From Opitutia bacterium UBA3151 (lineage in GTDB: Bacteria > Verrucomicrobiota > Verrucomicrobiia > Opitutales > Seribacteraceae), in contig DEYT01000134.1 of the NCBI GenBank assembly GCA_002364975.1, positions 1-43,976 on the forward strand: a stretch of 43,976 nucleotides of DNA. Direction: 5' to 3'. The translations under genes were made by a program, and so were the position numbers. Positions 1-8,965 of the stretch are shown piece after piece (position 1 is the first letter of the stretch; the number at the start of each line of letters is the position of its first letter). A model generated the notes under the pieces. It was not told the origin of the DNA. It searched no databases and saw nothing but the letters and a program-made list of their open reading frames with translations.

Positions 1-795
1 CTCGAACATGGCATTCCCACGATTGCAGACAGTACTTTTTCCACTCCCTACCTTACCAAGCCGATCGAGCACGGTGCAGCGATCGTAATTCATTCTTTGA
101 CAAAATGGTTGGGGGGACATGGTTCTGGAATTGGTGGACTGGTGGTCGACTCGGGTAAATTCGACTGGAAGAATGGAAAATTTCCACTCTACGATCAACC
201 GGATAATAGCTACCATGGACTACGTTGGGGACATGACCTGCCCGAACCACTTGCCCCGCTTGCCTTTATTTTGAGAATGCGTACGGTCCCATTGCGTAAC
301 CTTGGTGCCTGCATTTCCCCGGACAATTCCTGGCAATTCCTTCAGGGAATTGAAACCCTGCCTCTCCGTATGGAGCGGCATTGTGAAAATTCCCTAGCGG
401 TAGCCAAGTATTTAGAAGATCATGAATTGGTCGAGTGGGTACGCTTCCCAGGACTTGAGAGTGACCCAATGCATTCCCTGAATCAGAAATACCTAAAGGG
501 TATGGGTGGATCAATGGTGGTCTTTGGTATCAAGGGGGGAGCTGAGGCCGGGCCTAAGTTCATTGACAATTTGAAATTGTTCTCTCACCTTGCAAATGTT
601 GGAGATGCAAAGAGTCTGGCGATTCATCCCGCCACCACTACGCATTCCCAGCTGAGCGAAGAGCAACAACGCGCGGGCGGAATCACCCCGGAATTGGTAA
701 GGCTCTCAATAGGAATCGAGCATATCGACGACATCATCGGTGACATCGAGCAGGCCCTTGCGGCGGCAACCGTGCCCGAACTTGCACCCGCCTAA
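1..795 (+). CDS. metY: O-acetylhomoserine sulfhydrylase-type enzyme (MetY), C-terminal part
   Basis: The reading frame is open from base 1, so the N-terminus lies outside the window. The visible 264 residues match the second half of a Cys/Met-metabolism PLP enzyme. The Schiff-base lysine is in SLTKWLGGHG (the TKW near base 100), followed by the GxGIGG turn typical of MetY/O-acetylhomoserine aminocarboxypropyltransferases. The C-terminal part has the substrate-carboxylate region HPATTTHSQL and the usual ending VRLSIGIEHIDDIIGDIEQAL. The family converts O-acetylhomoserine plus sulfide to homocysteine in the cytoplasm for methionine synthesis. MetZ or a cystathionine gamma-synthase would share much of this region, but the TKWLGGHG block favours MetY. 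The next gene starts 22 bases after the stop and seems unrelated in function. Confidence 0.9.
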   Translation, partial: LEHGIPTIADSTFSTPYLTKPIEHGAAIVIHSLTKWLGGHGSGIGGLVVDSGKFDWKNGKFPLYDQPDNSYHGLRWGHDLPEPLAPLAFILRMRTVPLRNLGACISPDNSWQFLQGIETLPLRMERHCENSLAVAKYLEDHELVEWVRFPGLESDPMHSLNQKYLKGMGGSMVVFGIKGGAEAGPKFIDNLKLFSHLANVGDAKSLAIHPATTTHSQLSEEQQRAGGITPELVRLSIGIEHIDDIIGDIEQALAAATVPELAPA

Positions 796-817
796 TCGGG
801 AAACTTTTCCGGCGGGC

Positions 818-1180
818 ATGAAAATCGCCCTTGCCTACCTCCTCCTTCTGACCCTAGTGATGGGAGGAGCTTTAGTCTATGGTTTCACCCTAGGGGATTT
901 CTGGAAGGACGGGGCGGATCTACTGGAAAATCCATGGGGTATGGTTTCCCTGTTCGATGTATATGTTGGATTTTTCTTTTTCATCGGCTGGATCTGGTAC
1001 CGGGAATGTTGCCTGGGAGCGAAATTTTTTTGGGCATTAGCTATCCTATTGGGTGGTAACCTTGTAGCCGGAATCTATGCCATTTTCGTCCTGCTCAAGA
1101 GCAAAGGAGACGCCCAGGTTTTCTTTTTAGGGGAAACCAGAATACTCAAGGAAAATGAAAACCAAAACCCGGCTGTTTAG
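818..1180 (+). CDS. DUF1475-like small integral membrane protein
   Basis: The product is 120 residues. The frame is open upstream into metY, but the ATG at 818 starts directly with a hydrophobic helix (MKIALAYLLLLTLVMGGALVYG), which decides the start. Three membrane spans are visible: about residues 3-22, 45-65 (VYVGFFFFIGWIWYRE) and 70-93 (FFWALAILLGGNLVAGIYAIF), with a short charged tail. The loop motif NPWGMVSLFDVYVGF fits the DUF1475 family, whose function is unknown. It sits 22 bases after metY and could be cotranscribed. No catalytic residue stands out. Confidence 0.75.
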   Translation: MKIALAYLLLLTLVMGGALVYGFTLGDFWKDGADLLENPWGMVSLFDVYVGFFFFIGWIWYRECCLGAKFFWALAILLGGNLVAGIYAIFVLLKSKGDAQVFFLGETRILKENENQNPAV

Positions 1181-1196
1181 GAATCTTTCCTAGTGA

Positions 1197-2426
1197 TTAC
1201 CAAGTGTAGCAAACAATTGATTCAAGCTCTCGGACAAACATTTGCTTGCCGGAAAGAGCAGGGTAGGACCAAGTGGGAGATTTTGAAATTTCGCGTTCTT
1301 CCTTGATCAAGAGTTGATTCGGATTTGCTTCGATCCGGTAAAGAGTACCATCTTCATCAAGGGCAAGGATTTCCTCCCCGTTGGAAACCATGGACATATA
1401 TTTCCCAAAGGATTCACTGCTGATCCACTTGGTCACTCCAGTCCGCATGTCTAGGCAGGTCATGCGCTGCTTTCTTAGATGGAGGTAACAATAGTCCCCG
1501 ATTACAATCGGGCTGGACATGTAAGCTTCCTGTTTGTTTTCCCATTTCTTACTAATCTCAAAACCGGTGCTCTTCTTGTCCAAATTAAAAAGCAGGCTTT
1601 TCCCACCGTAGCAACTGGTGAATACGGAATTTCCGAATAGGGAAGGGGTCAAAATATTCATTCCCCGGTAGGCCTGGACCGGTTTTTTCCAAAGAACTTC
1701 ACCGCTTTCCGGAGACACTCCGGTCAGGTCGGTACGGGTCTGCACCACCAACTGCTGGACATCCTTGAGGTTGGCTGTGATCGGGGAGGAAAAAGCACTT
1801 CCATATTTTTCCCCTTTGTGAATTAGAGTACGCCAAATGGACTCCCCAGTTTCACGATCCAACTTGCTGAAACCAGACCCTGCTTGAACATAAAGATGAC
1901 CCTCATATACTAAGGGGGAACAGACAAAGCCAAAAGCAGGCAGGGGAGAGTTATAGCGCTCCATGAAGTCGACTTCCCATTTTATTTTTCCTGACTTGCC
2001 GTCGAGGCAGACCAGAAAGTCTCGCATGCCCCCGACATAGAGGTTTTCGCCATCGAATACGGGAGTGGAACGGACCCAACTGCCGTTTTTCCAGGCAAAA
2101 AAGGGAACACTCATCGAGCCTTCCCATTGGGCTTCCCATTTTGGTTCCCCGCTCTGCTGGTCAAAGGCACGAACGATTTCTTTCTTCCCCTTAGTTTCCA
2201 CGGTGAACACCAGGTTGTCGGATAGAATGGCCCCGGAATATCCCTTGCCTATCTTTACCCGCCAAGATTCATTGAGTGATTTCTCATCAATTTTGGCAGG
2301 CCAGGGAGAACCTTCCTTGATCATGCCATCCCGGCTTGGGCCGCGCCATTGAGGCCAGGATGACGCACCCAAACCGTAAGAATATATGCAATGCAGGAGA
2401 AAGGACAGTAGTAGAAATATTTTCAT
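1197..2426 (-). CDS. PQQ-type beta-propeller protein, exported
   Basis: The product is 409 residues. The ATG at 2426 is chosen because it starts a signal peptide (MKIFLLLSFLLHCIYSYG) and overlaps the preceding stop by ATGA. The mature part begins WPQWRGPSRDG, the usual start of this Verrucomicrobia/Planctomycetes propeller family. It then carries repeated blades with the pattern W, G, Y/A, L, L, D/E, G, W (for example LVCLDGKSGKIKWEVDF, YVQAGSGFSKLDRETGESIW, LTGVSPESGEVLWKKPV, MTCLDMRTGVTKW). Such proteins are periplasmic scaffolds (BamB-like fold) or, if PQQ binds, dehydrogenases; no dehydrogenase Ca/PQQ signature is evident, so a scaffold is likelier. It is the last gene of the nine-gene lipid operon. 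A second member of the family closes another stress gene set at 18435-19793. Confidence 0.85.
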   Translation of the reverse strand: MKIFLLLSFLLHCIYSYGLGASSWPQWRGPSRDGMIKEGSPWPAKIDEKSLNESWRVKIGKGYSGAILSDNLVFTVETKGKKEIVRAFDQQSGEPKWEAQWEGSMSVPFFAWKNGSWVRSTPVFDGENLYVGGMRDFLVCLDGKSGKIKWEVDFMERYNSPLPAFGFVCSPLVYEGHLYVQAGSGFSKLDRETGESIWRTLIHKGEKYGSAFSSPITANLKDVQQLVVQTRTDLTGVSPESGEVLWKKPVQAYRGMNILTPSLFGNSVFTSCYGGKSLLFNLDKKSTGFEISKKWENKQEAYMSSPIVIGDYCYLHLRKQRMTCLDMRTGVTKWISSESFGKYMSMVSNGEEILALDEDGTLYRIEANPNQLLIKEEREISKSPTWSYPALSGKQMFVRELESIVCYTW

Positions 2427-3463
2427 GGTTTTTGAAATAAGTAATGGCTGACCCACCATTCCTGTCCTTGAGCGAACCCGAAGGTCACGGCACAGGCGAG
2501 GAAAAAGATACGCCAACGGTGAAACATCCTGCTGGCTTCACTCGCACCCATACCTTGCTCGAATAGGGAAAGGATCTCCGATTTGTTACGGTCGAGGTTG
2601 GAAAGCCATGCTTCCGAGGTCTTGGCATAATGGATCCCGGACCAGCGCCAGCGGGTTTCCAGTTCCAATTTCCCGGAGATGCGAAGGAAGAGTTCATCCG
2701 CGGGCATGGTGCCTCCACTGAAAAAGTGTTTCGACATCCAATCATCTTCTCCTTCGACTTCAAAAGGATAGGAAGTGGAACGGTGGCAAAAAACATGAGT
2801 GAAAAGCTTTCCCCCGGGTTTGAGCCAGGAATGAATCCGTTGAAAAAGTCCACGATGGTTCCGGACATGCTCAAACATCTCAACAGAAACCACCCGGTCA
2901 AAGGAATCCTCAGGTTCTAAGGCATTGACATCCGCGGTGACCACTTCCAGGTTTTTAAGTTTTCTCTCCTTGGCTTGCCCCATAATGTGCTCGCGTTGTG
3001 AATGGGAATTGGAAACGGAAGTGATTTTGGATTTCGGGAAATGCTTCGCCATCCAGAGGGAAAGCGAACCCCATCCACATCCGAGTTCAAGAATGCGTTG
3101 GCCATCCTCCAAGTGGGCATGTTCACAGGTCAATTCAAGCCCACGGTTTTCTGCGGTGGTCAGATCACTGACCAAATCTTCAAAATAGCAACTGCTGTAC
3201 TTTAAGTTTTTACCCAAAACCTTTTGATAGAAGGGAGCAGGTACTTCATAGTGCTGTTCATTTGCTTTGTCGGTGTGGACGGCAAGTGGAGATTCGTCCA
3301 CAGAGCGAAGATATTCCTCGGCTAATTCAGCATTGGATTCGCAATTCTCGACGCGGCATTGCTGGAGGCGTTTGCGACACAAATTCCGAATGCCGGCACG
3401 GATCAAAAAGTCAGGGACGAGGCCACGTTCAGCGAAATTAATGAAAGAATCGGTGAGGCTCAT
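2423..3463 (-). CDS. SAM-dependent methyltransferase of the CFA synthase / coclaurine N-methyltransferase-like group
   Basis: The product is 346 residues, and the ATG at 3463 overlaps the upstream stop by ATGA. The Rossmann SAM motif is ILELGCGWGSLSLWMA, and the downstream acidic motif is VVSVEMFEHV. The residues used by CFA synthases are all present: Cys in LKYSSCYFED, Glu in VSVEMFEHV, His in HVFCHRSTSYPFE and Tyr in GIHYAKTSEAW. The block DDWMSKHFFSGGTMPADELF is like the coclaurine N-methyltransferase branch rather than classic CfaS. The substrate is probably an unsaturated acyl chain or a modified lipid. It is a divergent paralogue of the CFA synthase three genes upstream. The pair probably performs two successive or alternative methyl/methylene transfers, which is an inference from gene order. 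Confidence 0.85.
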   Translation of the reverse strand: MSLTDSFINFAERGLVPDFLIRAGIRNLCRKRLQQCRVENCESNAELAEEYLRSVDESPLAVHTDKANEQHYEVPAPFYQKVLGKNLKYSSCYFEDLVSDLTTAENRGLELTCEHAHLEDGQRILELGCGWGSLSLWMAKHFPKSKITSVSNSHSQREHIMGQAKERKLKNLEVVTADVNALEPEDSFDRVVSVEMFEHVRNHRGLFQRIHSWLKPGGKLFTHVFCHRSTSYPFEVEGEDDWMSKHFFSGGTMPADELFLRISGKLELETRWRWSGIHYAKTSEAWLSNLDRNKSEILSLFEQGMGASEASRMFHRWRIFFLACAVTFGFAQGQEWWVSHYLFQKP

Positions 3464-4260
3464 GAATTGGGTTCTTTGGATCGGGGAGGCCAAGGGAAAA
3501 ATGCGGAGGTGTTGGCCACATAGGACTTATAAGCATCACCACTGGCTTCAAGTTTGCGGGCTTCCACAAAGGGAATTCCGGTGATTTTAGTAAGAAAAAG
3601 ATATAGCACTGGAGGGATTAAAAAGAGCCAGGGCCAACCGGTTGCCTGATATCCAAGGGGGATATAACTCAGCCAAAGGATCCATTCGAAGAAATAATTA
3701 GGATGGCGGGAATACTTCCACAGACCGGTGTCACAAACTTCTTTCCGGGTCCGTTCAGGATTGGACTTAAAGATGCGAAGTTGTTTATCGGAAAGGGAAA
3801 CCCCAACAAAGCCAATGATCCAGATGATGGTACCGACATGATCCCAGAAGCCAAGCGGTGCCTGGTTTTGAACGAGGATAAGAAAAGGAGATGCAAACAA
3901 AACCGTCCAAAAGGCTTGGATTTGGAAAAAAGCAAAAAGCCCGAGGTTTGCATTCTTCCCAAGTGCCTCACGCAAGTATGCATAGCGGGCATCTTCTGGT
4001 TTCCCCCAACAGCGTCGAAGAAGATGGGTGCCGAGGCGAATGGACCAGACCCCGAGTAGACCCTGAAAGAGGGCGAGGCGACCGGGTTCACAATTGTCAG
4101 AAAAATAAAAGAGGTAGAAAACACCAAGGACTCCAACACCGTAGGACCAGAGGACATCGACATAGGATGCATTTTTACTTCGAAGTGCAAAGAGCCAGCC
4201 AATCAACATGATGATCGAGCACGCTGCTTGCCCGTATAATAGAAACTTAAGCGTTGTCAT
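3460..4260 (-). CDS. DUF1295 membrane protein (steroid 5-alpha-reductase / ICMT-like)
   Basis: The product is 266 residues, with the ATG at 4260 overlapping the DUF2878 stop by ATGA. It has about six or seven hydrophobic spans. The C-terminal signature is that of the DUF1295/isoprenylcysteine-methyltransferase superfamily: WKYSRHPNYFFEWILWLSYIPLG, then a PPVLYLFLTKITGIPFVE helix. The RHPNYF motif normally binds NADPH or SAM, so the protein is probably a membrane reductase or methyltransferase acting on a lipid. It lies between two CFA-type methyltransferases and DUF2878, an arrangement found in several proteobacterial photo-oxidative stress loci. The exact reaction is unknown. Confidence 0.85.
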   Translation of the reverse strand: MTTLKFLLYGQAACSIIMLIGWLFALRSKNASYVDVLWSYGVGVLGVFYLFYFSDNCEPGRLALFQGLLGVWSIRLGTHLLRRCWGKPEDARYAYLREALGKNANLGLFAFFQIQAFWTVLFASPFLILVQNQAPLGFWDHVGTIIWIIGFVGVSLSDKQLRIFKSNPERTRKEVCDTGLWKYSRHPNYFFEWILWLSYIPLGYQATGWPWLFLIPPVLYLFLTKITGIPFVEARKLEASGDAYKSYVANTSAFFPWPPRSKEPNS

Positions 4261-4790
4261 AATATTTTTGGCTTGGTGTCGAACTCCAAGTGAAGGTAAC
4301 GAAGTACAAAACCTGCCAAGCCCCATTCGATGGCTACGGCCAAAGCGGAATCCCAGCCTTGTTCAAAAGTGAGCACTTCAAACTGGTGACCGGAGTAATA
4401 TGCCACGACTCCACCGATGGAGAACCCTAGCAGGCACCGCCAGCGTCCATCGAGAAACCATTCGAAGAGCGGGCGAAGCATCAGGGCAAAATTTAACCAT
4501 AATAAAAGCATCCAGTAGGGAACGCCAAGCAAGGATGGATATTCACCAAAGCTGATCAGTTCAAAGTGAACTAGGCAGGCATCCCCAACTAAACCCATGA
4601 CCAGACTGCTTGAGGCAAAAGGAAAGAGGAGGAAAAGTCCCTGAGTATATACCGAACGGATAAGCACGGGAATAAACCCGATCAGGGGGAGAAGGATGGG
4701 GAAAGGGCTAAGGGTGGAGAGAACGCAGCAAAACCACCCAGCTTGAAAGATCACTAGGTCATAGAGAATTTTTTGCTTGGGAAGCTTCAA
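4257..4790 (-). CDS. DUF2878 integral membrane protein
   Basis: The product is 177 residues. The start is TTG at 4790, overlapping the CFA synthase stop as TTGA; no better start lies nearby and the residues after it (MKLPKQKILYDLVIFQAGWF) fit the family N-terminus. Five or six hydrophobic helices are visible. The DUF2878 hallmark is present around residues 90-105 (GVPYWMLLLWLNFALML) with an upstream GDACLVHFELISF block. Its function is unknown, but the family is nearly always encoded next to CFA-type methyltransferases, DUF1365 and the FAD oxidoreductase, as here. A role as a membrane partner in acyl-chain modification is inferred from context only. Confidence 0.85.
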   Translation of the reverse strand: MKLPKQKILYDLVIFQAGWFCCVLSTLSPFPILLPLIGFIPVLIRSVYTQGLFLLFPFASSSLVMGLVGDACLVHFELISFGEYPSLLGVPYWMLLLWLNFALMLRPLFEWFLDGRWRCLLGFSIGGVVAYYSGHQFEVLTFEQGWDSALAVAIEWGLAGFVLRYLHLEFDTKPKIL

Positions 4791-6043
4791 TCCATTCCCC
4801 TTCCTAACTTACAACTTGGTTTTGCAAGCAATAAGTGAATGTCTCCGGTGTAGCCTTCTTCAAACCCGGCTTCACAATAGCAGAGGTAATAGATCCAAGC
4901 CCGTCTAAAGGAATCATCGTATCCAAGCTTTTTAATTTTACTTTCGTTTTTAAGAAATCGCAGGCGCCACTCCCGCAGGGTGCGGGCGTAATGGTATCCA
5001 AAATCAAAAAGATTGGCGGGTCGCAAGTCTGAGTTCTTTACCACAGCTTCAATCATGGCGGATGCGGAGGGTACACAACTTCCGGGAAATACCCGGGTTC
5101 GGATATAATCGACTTCCTTGAGGTATTGCTCGTAGCGATGATCCGGCATGGTAATTCCCTGAATAAGAGCGGCTCCATCCGAAGCGAGCAGGGAGGCAAT
5201 CTTGGAAAAGTAGGTGGGGAGGAATTCATGGCCGACGGCTTCAATCATTTCAATCGATACAACCCGATCATAGGAACCGCTCAGTTTCCGATAATCATCT
5301 TGGATCAAGTGGATTTGATCCTGTCCCTGTAATCGTTTTTGAGCATATTCGAATTGGCTTTTGGAAATGGTGGTGGCGGTAAGTTGAGCATCGGTCCTTT
5401 GGCAAAATCTTTCCGCAAAACCACCCCAGCCACAACCTATTTCCAACACTTGATGGTGAGGCTCAATCTGGAGTTGCTCAATGATGCGGTCATATTTTGC
5501 CAGGGAGGCTTCTTCGAGAGTTGAATCCTTGGATGCAAAGATTCCACAGGAATAAGTCATGGTAGGATCCAGTATCAATTCATAAAAGTCATTTCCCAAA
5601 TCGTAATGAAGGGCAATGTTCTTGCGGCTTCCCTGAATGGTATTTTTTTGAGTGAATTGGTAAGACCAACGGGCCAACTTGTTCAGAACGGTGGCCCAAC
5701 CACCTTCCATTCCGTCCATTACTTCCAGGTTTTGCAGGAAGAAGCGAAAGACTGCGACTAAGTCTGGGGTATTCCAGTCTCCATCAGCATAACTATCCGC
5801 GACCCCAAGGGAACCCCCTAGGCAAGCCTTTCGAAAAAAAGTGGAATCCATGACATTGACTTCCGCGGAGACCGCTGGATCGTCTTGATTTCCAAAGCAG
5901 AGTTTCTGCTCACCGATCATCAATTGAAGACTTCCCTGTTCCGCTTTGTATAATTGTTGGCAAAGCTTTTTTTCAAAAAAACCAATTTTGTCGGTACTTT
6001 TCGCCGGGAACGAGGAAATTTTCTCTGTTGCTGGGGTGTTCAT
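4787..6043 (-). CDS. cfa: Cyclopropane-fatty-acyl-phospholipid synthase
   Basis: The product is 418 residues and the ATG at 6043 overlaps the DUF1365 stop by ATGA. The N-terminal substrate-binding region (GSLQLMIGEQKLCFG, then SYADGDWNTPDL) and the C-terminal methyltransferase domain are both present, close to the usual 380-430 residue length. Motifs: IALHYDLGNDFYELIL, TYSCGIF (catalytic-site Cys), VLEIGCGWGGFAE (SAM), VVSIEMIEAVG (Glu), ITMPDHRY and FDFGYHYARTLREW (Tyr). The family adds a methylene from SAM to the double bond of membrane phospholipid acyl chains; related enzymes methylate the chain as a step to branched or furan fatty acids. The desaturase in the same operon could supply the double bond. 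Confidence 0.93.
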   Translation of the reverse strand: MNTPATEKISSFPAKSTDKIGFFEKKLCQQLYKAEQGSLQLMIGEQKLCFGNQDDPAVSAEVNVMDSTFFRKACLGGSLGVADSYADGDWNTPDLVAVFRFFLQNLEVMDGMEGGWATVLNKLARWSYQFTQKNTIQGSRKNIALHYDLGNDFYELILDPTMTYSCGIFASKDSTLEEASLAKYDRIIEQLQIEPHHQVLEIGCGWGGFAERFCQRTDAQLTATTISKSQFEYAQKRLQGQDQIHLIQDDYRKLSGSYDRVVSIEMIEAVGHEFLPTYFSKIASLLASDGAALIQGITMPDHRYEQYLKEVDYIRTRVFPGSCVPSASAMIEAVVKNSDLRPANLFDFGYHYARTLREWRLRFLKNESKIKKLGYDDSFRRAWIYYLCYCEAGFEEGYTGDIHLLLAKPSCKLGRGMD

Positions 6044-6801
6044 TGGTGGGGAACTAAATTCTTGGGGTGAGTGAAAAATGGGCAACCCTTGAGTCGAAGG
6101 AGTAAAGCGTGCCAGTAAATTCCCCAGATTATCTTAAAAGTGATCAACGGAAAACGAAGAAGTGCCCATGCGAGGTTAAAAAATGAAATCGATTTTCTTT
6201 TTAACTGTAAATGAGCGGAAAAGAAGAGTTTATTTTTTTCCCTTAAAAACATGTCGACCTGAAGTTTTTCCGAAGGTTTCCGGAAACGCCAATCGTAATC
6301 AACTTCCATGCCGATAAATGGGGATACATGAAATTCCTTTTCAAATTCATGACTACTTTTACCACTTTCTTCGCTTGAATCCCAATGCAATGCTTTAGCG
6401 TATTTCTCTCCCCACGGAGTGTTGGTGATCTCGGTTAGGATTGCCTTTGGCGTTTCAACTTTTTCATCCCAAATGTAATAGAAAGTAACCGGGTTAAAGC
6501 AGTAGCCGAAAGTGCGCAAATGAGTAAGTATCGAAATTCTGCCGGAAAGATTAAGATCCAGTTGCTCGTTCATCGTTTCTCGAACTGCTTGCTCCAGAGA
6601 TTCAATTTCCGGACGGTGGTAGTCCGTTCGATGAAAGCTCGAGATATTGGAACGGTTGATTGACCAAAGGAAGCGGTTTTTAAAAACGGTCGGGAGTTCA
6701 TCCAGAAATAAATGGGCCATATATACCCGGTACGATAGATTATGTACTTTTGGGCTGTGCCGGTGATGACTGACTTTTCCGAAATAAAGAGAACTGTTCA
6801 T
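6040..6801 (-). CDS. DUF1365 family protein
   Basis: The product is 253 residues, and the ATG at 6801 overlaps the FAD oxidoreductase stop by ATGA. The family signature is clear: an N-terminal SSLYFGKVSHHRHSPKVHNLSYRVYM (positively charged, H-rich), the central ILTHLRTFGYCFNPVTFYYIWD and the downstream KEFHVSPFIGMEVDYDWRF. The protein appears soluble apart from a hydrophobic helix near the C-terminus (ITFKIIWGIYWHALLLRL). DUF1365 has no proven activity. It is tightly linked to the FAD amine-oxidase-like gene and CFA synthase in many genomes, as here, which supports a shared lipid-modifying path. Confidence 0.9.
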   Translation of the reverse strand: MNSSLYFGKVSHHRHSPKVHNLSYRVYMAHLFLDELPTVFKNRFLWSINRSNISSFHRTDYHRPEIESLEQAVRETMNEQLDLNLSGRISILTHLRTFGYCFNPVTFYYIWDEKVETPKAILTEITNTPWGEKYAKALHWDSSEESGKSSHEFEKEFHVSPFIGMEVDYDWRFRKPSEKLQVDMFLREKNKLFFSAHLQLKRKSISFFNLAWALLRFPLITFKIIWGIYWHALLLRLKGCPFFTHPKNLVPHQ

Positions 6802-8036
6802 GGTAGATGAATACCAAAAGCTTTGCATACTTGCAGTCCACTTTTCAAGCCATCTTCGTGAAACCCAAATCCCCAATAAGCTCCACAAAGAGAAACTCCC
6901 CGCCGGCGAATGAAGGCTTGGTGTTCAGATTGTGCCTCTTTTCTACCCGGATGATAGGTTGGGTGGGAGAATTCAAAGTCTGCATGATGCTTAGAAGGTG
7001 CGATGGTGTTCTTTTGATTGAGAGACACACAAAAGGGCTCCTTGGTGGGCAGACTTTGTAAAATGTTCATGTCATAGGTGACAATGGCCTGTTCACTTTT
7101 ATCCTTAGTAAGGAGGGCATTCCAGCTGGCCCGCGCCGATTTTCGAACTGGGAGAATTGAGTCATCTGAATGTAGGCTTACCAAATTCTCTTCATAGGGG
7201 AATGCCTCCAGCAGGGTTTGCTCCTCTAGGTCCGGTTGCTCAATCAATTTGAGGGACTGATCTGCATGACAAGCTAGAATTACTTCGTCGAAGATTTCTT
7301 CGGATCCATCGGAGAAGCGAAGGGAAACTTTATCCGAGCTTCGGGAAACTTTTTGAACTGGGGTGCTTAACTTTAAACGATTTCCGATCTTTCGAAGCAT
7401 GGCATCCACATAGGTGCGCGAACCTCCTTGAAGCACGCGCCAAACCGGACGGTTGTTGGCTTGAAGCATTTGATGGTTGGACAGGAAATCGGTAACAAAT
7501 TCGATGGGGAATTCCCCAAACCGATCGATGGAGCAAGACCAGAGCGCAGATCCAAGAGGAAGAAGGAAATTATCTTTAAACCGTTTTCCAAATTGATGCT
7601 TCGAAATAAACTCGTTGACGGAGATACCAGGTTCCTGAAGGTTTTCTGCCAGTTTGTGAAACTTGAGAATGTCAAGAGTCATGCCCCAGTGTTTGAGGTC
7701 GATCAAATTCTTCCAGTTTCCAAAGAGTCCAAGAAGCGATTCACCACTGTATTCCAAACCATGTGGGTCCGCTTTTACTGAAAATCCCATACGGGTTACT
7801 TGCGATTCTACTTTCAAATGATCGAGCAGGCGGACAAAGTTTGGGTAATTTTCCTGGTTAAAAACAATAAAACCAGTATCGACCCGGAAGTTTCCCGTAT
7901 CTCCTTTTACATCAACTGTGTTTACATGACCACCTGCTTTACTTCCCGCTTCGAATAAAGTAAGTTTGTGCCTATCTTGCAGTAGATAAGTGCAAATAAG
8001 ACCTGAAATCCCGGAACCGACAACGGCGATTTTCAA
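6798..8036 (-). CDS. NAD(P)/FAD-dependent oxidoreductase, amine-oxidase-like
   Basis: The product is 412 residues. The start is TTG at 8036, placed directly before the Rossmann motif MKIAVVGSGISGLICTYLLQ; the downstream FEAGSKAGGHVNTVD block is the second FAD-contact region. Other family marks are VDTGFIVFNQENYPNF, LQGGSRTYVDAM and the C-terminal GVSLCGAYWGFGFHEDGLKSG that closes the FAD site. These flavoproteins resemble desaturases/saturases of carotenoid type and travel with DUF1365 and CFA genes. The likely role is oxidation or desaturation of the lipid made by the neighbouring methyltransferases; this is an inference. The preceding desaturase stop is only 15 bases upstream. Confidence 0.9.
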   Translation of the reverse strand: MKIAVVGSGISGLICTYLLQDRHKLTLFEAGSKAGGHVNTVDVKGDTGNFRVDTGFIVFNQENYPNFVRLLDHLKVESQVTRMGFSVKADPHGLEYSGESLLGLFGNWKNLIDLKHWGMTLDILKFHKLAENLQEPGISVNEFISKHQFGKRFKDNFLLPLGSALWSCSIDRFGEFPIEFVTDFLSNHQMLQANNRPVWRVLQGGSRTYVDAMLRKIGNRLKLSTPVQKVSRSSDKVSLRFSDGSEEIFDEVILACHADQSLKLIEQPDLEEQTLLEAFPYEENLVSLHSDDSILPVRKSARASWNALLTKDKSEQAIVTYDMNILQSLPTKEPFCVSLNQKNTIAPSKHHADFEFSHPTYHPGRKEAQSEHQAFIRRRGVSLCGAYWGFGFHEDGLKSGLQVCKAFGIHLP

Positions 8037-8051
8037 AACCGGGGGTTGTGT

Positions 8052-8963
8052 TTAGCTTTTTGCCTTGCTTTTAACCCAAGCAGGAACAGGACGGAGGCTG
8101 TGGACTAATCCAAAAAAAGAGAGAAATTTTAAGCCATAGTAGGTGATGTCAAACTCCCCTTTGAAAAATCCCTGTCTTGCAGAAGCTGGATAAAAATGAT
8201 GATTGTTGTGCCACCCTTCACCAAAAGCAATCAAGGCGATAAACCAGTTATTACGGCTTTCATCTTTGGTATCAAACTTGCGAGAACCAAAGAGGTGATT
8301 GATCGAATTTACAGCAAATGTAGCGTGATATAATAGAATAGTTGGTACAAAAAAGCCCCACAACAAACTCTGCATGTTACTTAGTCCAGTAAGTTCAGAG
8401 AAAAAAGGAATTTCTGGAGCAAAATAACATGCCATACCCAACATTACTAAGGGAATCCAGTCGTAACGATTGAGGAAGACAAGTTCTTTAAACTTAACCA
8501 GATCACGAACCTCTTTTAAGAAGGTGGGAACCGAATATTCAGTCATAAACCAGAGGGTGTGACTCCAGATAAAACTCTTACTGTGCGGGGAGTGCACATC
8601 TTCTTCCGTATCAGAATGACGGTGATGACGACGGTGGTGAGCCGCCCACCACAAGGGTCCTCTTTGTCCAGAACTACAAGCAATAAAGGCACCAATGAAT
8701 TGGACCACTCTTGATGTTTTGAATGTACGATGCGAAAAATAGCGGTGATAAAATGCGGTGATCGAAAACATCCGCATACTGTAGGATATAAGTGCTATGA
8801 TAAGACACCAAAGGGTGACTGGATAGAAAAAGGCAGCTAATGCAGTTAGGTGGATTACAATATACGGAAGACACCTAAACCATTCAACTTTTCCTTCAGT
8901 GCCCTCAGGACCTTCGTAAGTTTCGGGGGGTGGACATACCCATTTTGATAATGAAAATGACAT
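8052..8963 (-). CDS. Acyl-CoA/acyl-lipid delta-9-type fatty acid desaturase
   Basis: The product is 303 residues with an ATG start at 8963, two bases after the sigma factor stop. All three histidine boxes of the membrane di-iron desaturases are present: HRYFSH, HRRHHRHSDTEEDVHSP and HNNHHFYP. Four membrane helices flank them (LPYIVIHLTALAAFFYPVTLWCLI, then around LVMLGMACYF and the segment before NSINHLFG). The family inserts a cis double bond in acyl chains using O2 and an electron donor. As the first enzyme after the sigma gene it would create the unsaturation that both CFA-like methyltransferases need as substrate. Confidence 0.92.
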   Translation of the reverse strand: MSFSLSKWVCPPPETYEGPEGTEGKVEWFRCLPYIVIHLTALAAFFYPVTLWCLIIALISYSMRMFSITAFYHRYFSHRTFKTSRVVQFIGAFIACSSGQRGPLWWAAHHRRHHRHSDTEEDVHSPHSKSFIWSHTLWFMTEYSVPTFLKEVRDLVKFKELVFLNRYDWIPLVMLGMACYFAPEIPFFSELTGLSNMQSLLWGFFVPTILLYHATFAVNSINHLFGSRKFDTKDESRNNWFIALIAFGEGWHNNHHFYPASARQGFFKGEFDITYYGLKFLSFFGLVHSLRPVPAWVKSKAKS

Positions 8964-8965
8964 TT

